Positions 35,411-46,960 of a DNA stretch of 64,000 nt are shown here, one piece after another (within the stretch, counting starts at the first letter, position 1; every line of letters starts with the position of its first letter). Made by a program: the position numbers and the translations under genes. The DNA is from Dastarcus helophoroides. Taxonomy: Eukaryota > Arthropoda > Insecta > Coleoptera > Bothrideridae. The DNA is taken from NCBI GenBank assembly GCA_028583605.1, contig CM053326.1:37603931-37667930 (forward strand), in the 5' to 3' direction. The notes below the pieces were generated by a model. That model did not search any database, had not been told where the DNA came from, and saw nothing but the letters and a program-made list of their open reading frames with translations.

Positions 35411-37329
35411 GTTATTTAAATAAATACAAACTAGTGCACTAGTAATTCGAACACATATTTGTAAATATTACATTAGAGAAGAAAAACTGAACCACAAGTT
35501 ATTTAATTTAAAAATATATTACGCCGAGACAAAGCCTATTTAAATTTGGTATTTCGGTGAATTTTAGATCCCGAATTTCTGAAACCATTATAATTGTTCG
35601 CTCGGCTGAGGAAGTTTAATGGGAATACAGACAGCGCAATTTTCATTCTGATCGAATGTTTTCTGTTTGAAATCCGTTGAATTTGATGCTTTCTTATAAC
35701 ATCATAACTAGATTTTCAAATAATAGCCCGTATATCATCGTCGTTAATTATGCAGAGTACGCTTTCAACTGAATTAGCATAGAGTTTACACTAGATTAAA
35801 ATTATTAAAATGGGTCCATTTGCTCATTTGAGGCAACATTGCTAGGAGTAACATTTTAGTAAATATTAATCTGTATAATAATATTGTAGTACATTATAAA
35901 TGGGATACCAAAAAATAAAAACCTTCAATGGAATTACAAAAAAAAAGTCTTATGAAAACATTATTAAAAATGAATAAATACCCAACGATTAGGGTCTAAC
36001 TGGTGGCACCAAATGAAACTTGCACAAACATATTAACTCGACAGCTGAATATCAGAGCGATCCAAAAGAACTTTGTTTGATAAACTTTAAGGGGTAACCA
36101 CTGGCATTATTCAAAAGAGAAAAGTTCCTATAAAAATGTTCCTTGGTGCCTAGAGGATGCTAAATTTCCAACAATAAAAATAAATAACTTCTAAAGATGT
36201 TCAGCTTACCATCTAGAGTAAACCAGCTAAACTACAGCTTATAGAAGCTAATAGAAAAACTCCAAAAACAATTTCTGGTCCCTTTGGAAACATAATTATC
36301 ACTGTCCTTGAGAAAATTCCTCATTTTTTTATTAAAAATAATTAAACAGCGCTTACTAAATATCTAAATCCATTGTTAAAACATATTTGAAAACTTAAGG
36401 GACAACTCAGTACATAAAGGGCTAATAAACCTAGATTAAGTATAAATTCTTCCATTACATAAGTTGAACGAGCGATTTTAATTAGTGAAAACGGTCACAT
36501 ACTATTAAGTGTGTAGAAAATTTTCCATCAACACTTCCGAGCAAATTGTATCACGTTTCCGTAATGATTTTGCAATTAAATTAACTTGATAACAAGGTTT
36601 ATTATTAGAGGCACTTTAAAATTCAACGCTACAGCTTTAAATATAAATTCTGTAGTATTGCTTTCACCGATAAATAAATAAAAAATATAACAAAGAAAAT
36701 GTAAAAAGTAAAATGCTAAAGCGAAATAACGAAATTTAATATGCTACAACAAAAGACAAAATGTGTTATCAAATTATATTCAATTCCAAATGCTTTTATT
36801 GCCTCGATTGTAAATTTCCATCGAGAAAATGTTGGCCGTAAGCCAAACGACTGACAATAAAAATTCTCAATCAACAGACGGAAAATCAAAATTGCCCCTG
36901 CATCCGCCAGGGACTAATATACCGCCGTTTCGAACCCCAGAGACGAAGGGTTTCCCTTTCTGATGATCATAAAACCGAGACGTATTTCATACAACAGACA
37001 ATTAAATCTGACGCTTTATCAGTCACAAAATGGAGAAGGCGCCGGATGTGCGACATTAGCACCATCTGCGCTAAAATTTATGAACTCTCCGTGGTGAACG
37101 AACCAAAGATAAAACGGACAACATTCCTCGGCAGCGCTCCCTCTGGCGGCGGACGACCCAACGGAGGCTGGACGTCCGTTGAACGATGGATCAATAATGG
37201 GGAATTTCTAGTTCGCACGTGCTGCTTGAAGCTGGTTGTCGACAGATGGCCCTAGGGGCACCAAATTATAAATCAGCCACCAAATTTGAATTGTCAACTA
37301 CCTTTATCAGGAAGAGAACAAAAATTGAG
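35411..37329. other. Unique sequence, no gene seen
   Basis: AT-rich to about 36770. A better-balanced block at 36780-37260 then includes a 69-codon frame (37046-37255) with no recognised domain. Confidence 0.3.
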
Positions 37330-37513
37330 GCCAACGTTTGGTGCTAATAAAGTCAAACTTATGGCACTCGAAAATAAAGCTTTAAATATTTGTCTGTCCA
37401 AAGATGTCAACGTTTTTAGAACAGATATACTCTCAATTTACACAGACGAAGTTACGGTCGACCACTATTTAAAATACGCTGACAAATTCGCGGAGAGGTC
37501 TGATAACTATTAA
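37330..37513 (+). pseudogene. LINE polymerase C-terminal fragment
   Basis: The frame ending at 37513 reads FGANKVKLMALENKALNICL and then DHYLKYADKFAERSDNY before a stop. Jockey/R1-type polymerases end with this pattern: the segment after the thumb, LQxxENKALR, then about 25-30 residues, then a FxxR region. Upstream homology is lost by frameshift within a few codons. Small but characteristic. It is not the same family as the LINE at 31-34 kb. Confidence 0.45.
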
Positions 37514-40090
37514 TATTTTGGAATAATTCTGATAATTAGAATATTCAGGATTTGCAAACCGCACTGAGAACAATCCAGGCAATCATTTTTATCATATCCC
37601 AAAGGGAAATTACATTCTTCTTGGTGAACTCTTATTGACCGGAAACATTATGTTTATTAATTTTATTTAACATTTCTTCGACCCAGTTTGGAAATATTAA
37701 AATTTTTATAGTTGACAATATTCTAAATCAGTTTCTGAAATATGACTACGTAAGAAAATTCTGTGCAAAACGATTTGTGTTGTACGTTGATATATCAGTA
37801 AATCAATCAATTTCTCCTTTCATATACATATTGTGCTATATTCAGCCTTCAAACTTAATTCTTGCCATCAGACAGGCCTGCGAGCTTGGAAAACTTTGCA
37901 AATTAACGGGATGATTTTAAACTCATCGCAAACTCGATAATGCTAAACATTTGGAAAGATCCAATATTGGCTCAGCCTCGCCGATCCATTAAAGGGTGAA
38001 AGAGGAGCTCGACTTGCTTCGAAACAACTTCTGCACTCGGCCAAAGTTCTTTAAATTGCGTGCCAGTCATTAATCAGATTCCGCGGTTAATTTTCCAATC
38101 CATGGGTGAAGAGAACGACTTAATGCGAGATAAAGCGGGGTCGGCATCATCCTCTTTTCTCCTCGAATGCTTTTTCTCCACTAATCTTTTATTTATGGAT
38201 CTTCTATTCTCGGAGATGCTGCGGTTGTGAGATGTGTATATTATATAGGGCAAGGTGGTCTTTTGACCACCGCCGGGTCGGTCGCGTTAATATTTCAGTT
38301 CTAAAAGGCAAAGTTCGTTCAATATGAAAAGGTCTTCGAGAGGAAATACGTTCTTTGTTTAGTTTATACATCAATTATTCATTTGAATGTGATAGAGACG
38401 CGCTTGAGATAATGATACATGAAAGGTGAAAATTATTGTGATTCGAAGTGACGAGGAAACTTGGGGTCCTGTTGATTCGTTGGGCAAAGCTCTTTTGTTA
38501 ATTGGTTTTACGTAGTAATTTGCTCATTGGTTTCAGCATATATCCGCAACGACAGCGACGTGTTGAATGCTTTCGGCACGTTGACCTTTTTAATGAGGAT
38601 GCGTATTAATTGATATGGAAGTTACGTGCGACTGAAAATTTATATTGATCAAGTCGCGCTGACAAAAATACGGTGCTGAAATGTCAGCTTCCATTTTGGA
38701 TTTCCATAACACGGTCTCGAACTGTGACCGTAATAGTTGAAATATTTATTGTTGCTAAGACGCAGCGGCGTGAAAAACATTTGTGACATTTGGTGGATGC
38801 GCCGGAACGGTCTCCTAACTTTTATCGATAATTTCGTAAAATTGTTCTATCGCACAACAACTTCTATTGAACCGTGTTCGGGACGAACTATTACCACCTA
38901 CGTTGGGGGCAAACAAAGAGCTTATTTGCATTTACGAACCCAAACCATGGGAAACGATCTAATAGCAGAGTAACTTGGTAATTGATGCAACTTTGCCTCG
39001 CCCCGTATCGGCTAAACTTAACGCAAGGAATAATGAACCGATGGGGCAGAGCCACCACCTGCTTCATAGCCTTTTAACGTCCTCGACATAAGCTGCATTT
39101 AATTCGATTTTGATTGAAGCCTAAAATTTAGGAAAACGCTTTATCTGGATACTGTAATAGTCGAGAATTTGATAAAACATATTTTCATCAAATTATATAA
39201 AAAGTAGATTGCCTGCATCATACATGCATTTTATAAGGTAATTTTTTTCGTAATATTTTTCAAAGAAGTTTTCAGGCAGATACTGCGTGGTAATCGTCTG
39301 AAAATCAAAGTGTTGTTGAGATTCGTAGGTGAATTCAGCCTTTCAACAAAGATAGGATCTGATATCGCGCCAAATCCATCGGATTTCCAATGCACCGAGC
39401 GCATCGCTTTTTCAATCGCTCCGGGTTAAAGAGATGTAGAAGTATTTTCACGTAGCTTTATACATAAGTAATATTTACAGCTGTTTCGGCGATAAAGTCG
39501 GCGCCCCGAACACGTTCAAGTCGACGCCTGGAGAATGCCAACGGCGATACTGGCCGCATAAAATTCAATAACCATAAACCTAACGAAATACGAGTATATT
39601 TAGCACACCCCCAAGGTGAGCGCATCCGTCTGAACCCTTGCCTCATTTAATGTATGATGTGTTGCTCCTAAAGCTGGATATTTGCCATCTAATGTTTGTA
39701 TCCAAGATACACAAACTTTGGATCGTATAAAATAGGGGGTTTACAGGCTACATTCGTCATAAATCATTTTTATGGGGGAAATTTCGGACGCAAGCTGGTT
39801 TTAACTTAGTTATAAATGTAGATGAGACCATCCCACGGTATTTAACTTAGAACAAGAAGAAAAATTTAAATATAATTTACGAAACCTCGGTTATTCACTT
39901 AAAACTTTCTTAATGTTCGCCCAACAGAAGCATTATGCTATGTATGACATTTAAGTGGAATTAAACCTTCGGAACAAAAGAGAATCTATTCTTTAATTGT
40001 TCTTTTCCAATTTATTTTATGGTGTTTGTATGTCTATGTATGTGTATGTGCACGTCGGTGAATGGCATGTGATGCTTTTCACAATTGAGG
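37514..40090. other. Unique, conserved-looking non-coding block
   Basis: Non-repetitive and more GC-balanced than most of the window, especially 37860-38280 and 38520-39110. There is a perfect 7-bp hairpin at 38254-38271 (GGTGGTC, TTTT, GACCACC). Small frames at 38737-38973 (+) and 39458-39646 (-) have no recognised motif. Could be regulatory DNA or an unrecognised exon neighbourhood. Confidence 0.3.
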
Positions 40091-40790
40091 AAGATGATCG
40101 AGACAGAAAATTTCAGGAAGAAAATTCCAAATTTTGTTTTCAAATTTTCTACTTTTTTAGGAATATCTAAAATTGGAAGTTTTTTTATTTAGTTTCAAGA
40201 TTAAGGTCTAGCTTTTTAGAAAAAGGTCGAAATCGAGAGACAATTTAAATGTTGAGATTAACGTCGAAAGTTCGAAAAAAAAAATGCAACAGAAAAAGTT
40301 CAATTTTGTTCCTTATATTTTTTAAAAAATTGCCCTTTTTAGATCTTGTTTTCGGAATTTTAAAAGTTCAAAAACTGAGAGGACTAATTTTTTAAGTTTC
40401 AATTTTAATGCTAATATTTTGCGATTAAACTCTAAATTTAAAGACACAATTTTCAAAATTTCAGGATTAATTTCGAAAATTCGACTTTAAACTCGAAACT
40501 AGTTTAAAATGTACTAATCAACGTCAAAGGTTCGAAAAGAAAAGGTGATAATTTCGAAAATAATTCAAATTCAAACAGGGCTCCCAATTTTTTCGACAAT
40601 TTTAATTTCAAAGTATAACTTTCTATTTTTATCATAATTTCAACTTTAATGTCAAAATGTCGACAGCAACAATGTCAAGAAAAATATCAACATTTTAATA
40701 TAAAAGAAATTACGAGTTTAATGCCTAAATTTCGAAATTTTCTACTCCATTAATTTTAATGGATTCTGTCGAGAACTCTCCGATCTCTTA
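40091..40790. repeat. Degenerate AT-rich tract, mixed orientation
   Basis: Both TTTCGAAATTTT and AAAGTTCGAAAAAAAA phrases occur without units. A short TG-rich run (TATGTATGTGTATGTG) lies just before, near 40030-40055. Confidence 0.45.
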
Positions 40791-41240
40791 CGTTTTATTT
40801 TTTTTTATTGGCAACCACTCAAGCAGCGGCTGAGTTAGTGTTCCTACTTTGCAAAATTAAGTTTATAAAAAGAATCCCCTTCGGTACAAGAAAGGGGCAT
40901 TCAAGAATGTTACAGAATCGACTGAAACAACGCATTACTGCTGATACGCCGACATGTGGACAATGAGGGTAAAAGTGGAGGACCAAAGGTTGGAAGTTAT
41001 GTCGCTGAAAATAGAACTTTAGTTTGTGTTAGAAGACCATCCAAATATTGTATGACATGGGTCAAATTGAAAAGGAAACTTAAAAACTATTTCTCAATCG
41101 ACAATAACTCCACAACCCTCCATCATAATGCGGGTCAAAATTAGAGAATAATCCATCATTCCGCAAAAACGAGGACTTTTTATTTTTAACATTATTGAAC
41201 TAAGGCCTGTCTTAGAAAATAATATTTATCTTGCTTGTCA
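40791..41240. other. Unique sequence, no gene seen
   Basis: Lies immediately upstream of the LINE fragment. The forward frame 40956-41144 is unsupported. Confidence 0.3.
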
Positions 41241-41968
41241 CTACCTTTTTAACTCAACTTCCAACATCTTATGGTCTTCCTCCTTGACTCTGTCATTTGA
41301 TATCCAATTTTCTCACGTCGTCGATGGCATCTCATCCGAGACATTTGCAGGGGTGCCTCAAGGGTCTGTCCTGTCTCCTACTCTGTTTCTGTTACACATA
41401 AACGATCTCTTAGCTTCAACTTCCAAACCTGTATTAGCTACAAACCATTATCCGCCGCTGCTTCAGATCGACTAAGGGAACAGCAGATACGGATGATTAA
41501 TCGGGATTTCGAAATCATTCTGGAATAGGGTAAGAAAAATTGGGTCGACTTCACAGCTTTAAAAACTCAAACCGCGGTTTTCTCTAAGAAAACATCAAGG
41601 GATAATGCAACAAATATACTAATTGACGATAAAATCCTTCCAATGGAATCTAATCTACCTATCCTAGGAGTGAGTGCGAGCACTAACTTCTCTTGGGACG
41701 ATCATGTGCGCGCCAGTGGCAAATCCACCTCTCAGAAGCTAGGCTTTCTTTTTAGGGCTTTGGTACTTTACATTTCATCAGCTACTCACACTATACAAAG
41801 TTGAATTTAGGCCAACAATTTAGGCCAGAATTTTCCCCAAAAATTACAACCTATCCTTGTTTAAGAAGGCGGTGCATCGCCATCTATCCTTGTTTCTGCA
41901 TCCTACTCGCAGTGCTTTCAAAGCATAATGTAGTTACCCTTTGCGAGCGGATTAACTTTAAAAAAAAA
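41241..41968 (+). pseudogene. LINE fragment 2a with A-tail
   Basis: Same family as 15190-16165. The + strand encodes GISSETFAGVPQGSVLSPTL and FLLHINDLLASTS (reverse-transcriptase block with the PQGS motif). The YADD segment is deleted and later phrases are frameshifted. About 370 bases present in the 15-kb copy are missing just after the CACTATACAAAG phrase, so the sequence jumps to the C-terminal FKKAVHRHLSLF region near 41860. It ends CGAGCGGATTAACTTTAAAAAAAAA at 41968, a typical LINE 3' tail. Truncated at the 5' end and dead. Confidence 0.85.
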
Positions 41969-42973
41969 CACTAGAATACTGTTCTCATGTTTGGAGTTCA
42001 GCCCCAAAGCACACTTTAGGTCTTTTAGATTCAATTTAAAGAAGAGCAATTCGCCTAATTCAGAGGTCGGCAAACTTTTAAACCGAAAGAGCCAGTCGCA
42101 ATAAAAAAATTGGTTTTGTGAATTTCAAAGAGCCAGAAATTTTTATTTCTTTGTCTACATTTTACTTCAAAATTAAATCAGATATATCAGACAAAATATG
42201 GGGCAGAGAGAGACCCCTTTGACTCATGTAGTCAAATGAAAATATATTCAGTCCAAAAGACTTTTTATTTCTCAAAATTTAGACCTTTACTTTGCCTTTT
42301 TCCCAATTTCGACTTTTTTAAGTCTTCCCTATGCAAGTCTTCTTTTTTAATATCTATTTTATGCCTAAAATTAGATTTACCCTAAATCTTCCTTTCCTCT
42401 CAAAACCCGACAATTTATAAAAATGTTTACTTTTTTATAATTCGACTTACTGGAAGGTTCGACTAATTTCTCAAAAATTCATCATTTGTTGATTTTTTAA
42501 TAAGAAAAGTAAACATTTGTTGGCGACCTAAAGTGACATAATTTTTGAATATTTCGAGTATTTTTCAAAGTTTTCGTTTTTCGAAATTTAGATCTATTCT
42601 CAAATTTCACTTTTTTTCCAAAATTTCATTTTTTTGACTTCGTTCTAAATTGCAGCTTTTTTCTAGAACTTTCGACATTCTTTTTAAAGTTCGTCATTTT
42701 TCCAAATTTCGGCATTTTCCCCAAAATTGACCTTTACCAAACATTTAAACTTTTATTTATTTTCTACAAATTTGGACTTGTTACGCAGAATTCGGTTTTT
42801 TTCAAAATTTCGACTTTTTAAATTCGACATTTTATTGTTTCTGCAAACTGTGATTTTTTCGACGAAATTTATCTACATATTTTCAAAATGTTTGATTGAT
42901 TTAATCTCAAAATTTTAATTTTTTTTGGGAAATTTTGACCTTCAACCCTTCAACACTGTTCTCGAAATTTCTA

Positions 42974-44255
42974 TCGGGTTGTTCGGAAAGTAATTTCGTT
43001 TTTTTTTTGTGGAAATGAAAGACAGTTTTCGTATAATAAACAAATACTTTATTAAATTATATATTGGCCGGTCTGGTCCAGCACCTTTTGCCATCTTTCT
43101 GGTAGTAGTATAATTCCACGCTCATAAAATTTTTGGTCTTTGCTGGCAAAAAACTGATCGAGGTGGTTTTTGACCTCCTCATTTGATGTGAAGGTTTACC
43201 GTCTAAAAAATTTTGGAGTGACCGGAACAAATAATAATTAGATGGTGCCAGGTCTGGAGAATATGGTGTATGTGGCATTGTATCCCATTCAAGCTGTAAA
43301 AGCTTTTGGCGAGTGACCAAACTTGTGTGAGGTTGTCTTGGTGAAACACTACACCTTTCCTGTTGATTAGTTCTGGCCTTTTCTGTTGAAGTGCATCATT
43401 CAGTTTGTCCAGCTGATGACAGTAGACTTCCGAATTAATCGTTGTGTTATCCGGTAAAAGCTCAAAAAAAAAACGATTCCTTTAAAATCCCACCAAACAG
43501 ACAGCATCACCTTTTTTTGGTAAATATCGCCTTTGGAAATGGTTTAAGCCGGTTCAAACCTTTTTGCTCCATGACCTCTTGCGTTTGACGTTGTTGTATA
43601 CAACCCATTTTTCGTCCCCAGTGATGATGCGCTTCAAAAACGGATCATTTTCGTGACGTTTGAGAAGCGAATCGCAGACGTCAATGCGGCGACACAGATT
43701 TCTCTCTGTGAAAACATGGGGAACCCATACGTCGAGCTTCGAGGATAATCCCAGGCCTTTCAAGTGGTCATAAATAGTTGAATTTGATAAATTTAACCTC
43801 AATCCGATCTCACGTGTTGTTATTCGCCGGTTCGCATTAACTAATGCCTTTATCGCGTCTTTATCAGCTTCAATCGGCCTTCCCCAACGTGGTGCATCTT
43901 CGACATCAAAATTGCCGGATCGAAATTTAGCGAACCAGTTCTGGCACTGGCGTACTGTCAACACACCTTCTCCATACACATCTGTCAATTTCTTTCTGGC
44001 TTGAACAGCATTTTACCCTTTCTGTAGTAAAACAGTAAGATATGTCGAAAATGCTGCTTATCGCTCTCCATATTTAAAAGGGCACCAACCAAAAACTACT
44101 GCGTAGAATTAATTGGAATTTTTTACACACAAGCCTTGCTACATGAGCTCTCAAAGTATATAAAAATTATATGGCTTAAGTGTGAAGTTGGGTGCTAAAA
44201 AATACCATTAAATCCTCTGTCGGGAAAAAACGAAATTACTTTCCGAACAACCCAA
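42974..44255 (-). mobile_element. mariner element, 1282 bp
   Basis: The left end TCGGGTTGTTCGGAAAGTAA and right end TTACTTTCCGAACAACCCAA are inverted repeats of about 28 bp, flanked by TA on each side (42972-42973 and 44256-44257). Length matches the usual ~1.3 kb of mariner. It lies inside the hAT element and carries a mariner transposase remnant on the minus strand. It is the youngest insertion in the nest. Confidence 0.95.
43052..44071 (-). pseudogene. mariner transposase, frameshifted
   Basis: Transposase that would cut and paste the element by binding its ends. The ATG at 44071 begins MESDKQHFRHILLFYYRKGK, followed by a one-base deletion near 44017. The longest intact part (43988-43554) has the helix-turn-helix region (GVLTVRQCQNWFAKFRSGNF, ITTREIGLRLNLSNSTIYDH) and the first catalytic Asp in RIITGDEKWVVYNN. 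After further shifts come VVFHQDN (second Asp) and YSPDLAPSNYYLF (third Asp), giving the DD34D signature of mariner. It ends GIILLPERWQKVLDQTGQY with a stop at 43052-43054. At least three frameshifts; roughly 340 residues expected if intact. Confidence 0.95.
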
Positions 44256-46659
44256 TATATTCCTTTAAAAATTCGTCATTTTTCCCTTTTTCCAAATTTA
44301 GCCGTTTTGCCCATGTTTTACTAAACATTTAAACTTTTATTTATTTTCTACAAATTTGGACTTGTTTCGCAAAATTTACTTTTTTCGAAATTTTGTCTTA
44401 AAATTCGACATTTTATTCTGTAAGCTGCGATTTTTTTCGACGAAATTCGTCAATTTTCAAAATGTTTGACTTTGTCTTAAAATTTGCCTTTTTTTTCTTA
44501 CAAGTTGACATTTATTTAAAGTTCATCATGTTTTTCGAAATTAGAAGTTGTATCAATACTGTCTTTTCTTTCGAAATTATTTTCCTGATTCTATAAAAAT
44601 TCGAATTTATCTGAACATTTGGATTTTTTTTTACTTCGTCTTGTTCTCGAAATTTCAAATTTAGTCTCAAAATTTGACCTTATCTGGTAAAATACATTTT
44701 TTTTTATTTTCTTCTTCTCTGAAAAACTTCAACTTCTGAAAAAGTTCGACAATTTTTTGAGCTTTTAATTTTTTACAATTTCTCTTTTCCAAATTTTACA
44801 ATTTTTCACAAAATTTAAATTTGCCTAAACACAGGTTTTTAAAATTGTCTTGCGAATTTCAATCTATTGTCAAAATTCGAAGTCGTTTTCTAAAATTTTG
44901 CTTTTTTGGGGAACATTTGACGAATTCATTGACTTTCGAATTTTTTTTTTTTCAAAATTAAGCTTTTTCTGGAAATTTTAACCTTTATTTCGAATAAAAT
45001 TCATCCATTTTCAAATCTCAAAATTTGATTTTTGTCTTAAAATTTAACTTTCTGTGGGAAATTTTAACCACTTTTTAAAATTTAATACTTTTCTCGAAAC
45101 TGGAAGTTTTATCTACATTTTCTTTTCTTTCGACCAATTTTCCCAAAATTCGAATTTATCAGAACAATTGGATTTATTTTTTTAAAGGTCTTGTTATGGA
45201 AATTTCAAATTTCTTCTCAAAATTTAAATCTCTCTGAAAAATTGCAAATTTTTGTTGAAATTTTGAGCTATTTCTAAAATTTTGACCTTCCTAAAATTTG
45301 ACTTTTATCTTCTTCTCTAAAAAACTTGGACTGTTTTAAAATTCGACAATTTTTTTTAAGCTTCTAGCTTATTTTTACAATTTATCTTTTTAATATTTTA
45401 TAGTTTTTCAAATTTGTCTCAAAATTTCAGGTTTTTAATTTGTCCTGTGTTTTTATCTATTGTCGAAATTCGACTCTTTTTTTTAAACTTTACATTTTTT
45501 GAGAACTTTTGATAACTTCATTTTTTTCAAAATCTCTTCCTTTTTCTCAATTTGTTCGAAATCGTTCCTTTTTCTCAGTTTTTTCGAAGTCTCTTTTTCT
45601 CAATTTGTTCGAAATATCTTCATTTTTCTCAATTTTTTCGAAGTCTTTTTCCGACTTTTTTCGAAGTGTCTTTTTCTCAATTCTTTCGAAAAATCTTCCT
45701 TTTTCTAAAAATTCGGCATTTTCCGGAAATTTCAGCTTTTATTTCGTATTTGCTGTTTCTGTAAATTTAGATTTTTTTTCTCACAAAAGTAATTCAACTT
45801 TTTTTCACGAAATTTCAAGGCTGTAAACATTTACAAATAAAAAAGTAAAAATCATGAGAAAAATATTTTTTTGAAATTTCGACTCCCCAAATTGGTCTTT
45901 TTCTAGAAATTTCAAATTTCATGTGTTTTTTCCAAAATTTTACTACAAATCAATAAAAAATTTCAGAAAAAATATTTCTTGAAATGATAACTTTTTTGTA
46001 AAAATTTAAGCAACCCTAAAAACTTCCTAGAAAAGTATTTTTGGAAATTTCGACTTCTGTAGGTCACTTGTTTAATGAGTGTCTGTCCATTCTAGCTTTT
46101 TAGGGGAATTTAAAGAGCCGCAATTGCTTTTTAAAAGAGCCGTAAGTGGCTCGCGAGCCGTAGTTTGCTGACCCCTGGCCTAATTGATGACGAGAATTTG
46201 ACCGATTCTCTCGAAACACTCAAGCACAGGCGGATGGTTGGTGACTATTTTGGAAGATGCTCGTAGGAACTAATAGGATTGATCCCCCCAAGGGCAATAT
46301 TCTTGAGGCATACGAGACAGTCGGAGACAGCAAATTCCTGTGCGGTCCAGCTTGGCACAGTGAGGACTTCTGTCTACGGAGACTTTTATCTGTAGAACTT
46401 CCAAGCTATGAAACGCGTTACCAAAAGGAATTTTCCCCAAAATTTACAACCTATCCTTGTTTAAGAAGGCGGTTCATCGCCATCTATCCTTGTTTCCGCG
46501 TCCTACTCGCAGTGCTTTGATTTACCCTTTGTGAGTGGATTAAACTTAAAAAAAAACTTCGAATTAAAAACTTACATGAATTAAATGAAGTGGAAAAGTA
46601 AGACTGGAAAAAAATTGAAACAGGCCGAAGTAGTAGACCAAAAAAAATCAAATAATATG

Positions 46660-46960
46660 CAGAAAAATTCGCTCGGACCCAAAACTTGCAAGAAATCAAG
46701 GATTCTAAAAATCGATTCCACTGACTAGATAAATGACATCAAACCCTTGGTTAGTCTTCATAACCACCAGACGCTAATCTAATCGAAAGTGTATGGATTC
46801 ATAAGACTCAAACTCGAAGGAAAAAGTGAATTCGAAGCAGCTGGAATTCGACTCGAAATTGAAGTTTGTTATAGAAAAAAAGTGTATAAAACTTACCGGT
46901 CTGACAAGAACTAAAATGAGAATTCTAGAAAATTAAATAACGGTCATCCACAAAATTAAT
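46660..46960 (+). pseudogene. Tc1-like transposase C-terminal relic
   Basis: Fragments across frames follow the end of a Tc1-type transposase: GPKTCKKSR near 46676 (family DPKHTxK), LDK-DIKPL near 46725 (WLxxNDI), PDANLIESVW near 46770 (SPDLNPIENVW, holding the catalytic Glu) and NNGHPQN before a stop near 46955 (family GGHTKY-type ending). The spacing from PIE to the end, about 55 codons, fits. No inverted ends were located and frames are broken. It follows directly after LINE fragment 2b. Confidence 0.5.

Larger units (their letters stand above)
42250..46070. repeat. T-rich satellite-like interior of the hAT element
   Basis: TTTTTCGAAATTTnGACTTTT-like phrases fill the hAT interior on both sides of the mariner insertion. 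ATTTAAACTTTTATTTATTT with CTACAAATTTGGACTTG occurs on both sides (about 42745 and 44330), and a ~40-bp TTTTTCTCAnTTTnTTCGAA unit repeats near 45530-45710. Frames rich in Phe/Ser are artefacts. Confidence 0.65.
42061..46177. mobile_element. hAT-type element, 4117 bp, with 8-bp target duplication
   Basis: The left end CAGAGGTCGGCAAACTTTTA and the right end AGTTTGCTGACCCCTG are inverted repeats of hAT style (CAGRGGTC). The flanks are identical: gcctaatt at 42053-42060 and at 46178-46185. The LINE copy at 15.2-16.2 kb has the uninterrupted site (15566-15573, reverse), which proves the boundaries. Inside the ends are repeated GAGCC(A/G) motifs (AAAGAGCCAG, AAAGAGCCGC). The interior apart from the mariner is ~2.8 kb of T-rich degenerate repeats with no transposase, so it is non-autonomous. 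Confidence 0.9.
41969..46556 (+). pseudogene. LINE fragment 2b, split by a hAT element
   Basis: Begins CACTAGAATACTGTTCTCAT directly after the A-tail of fragment 2a and matches the same family. The first part is 41969-42060. The second part resumes at 46186 with TGATGACGAGAATTTGACCG and runs through GTNRIDPPKGNILEAYETV (46257 frame) to GTGGATTAAACTTAAAAAAAA near 46553. Removing 42061-46185 (the element plus one target copy) restores colinearity with 15190-16165. It is truncated at the 5' end and frameshifted, so it is non-functional. Confidence 0.85.

Noticed and set aside
45499..45826. Phe/Ser-rich forward frames
   Set aside because: Translation of a ~40-bp T-rich tandem repeat inside the hAT interior.
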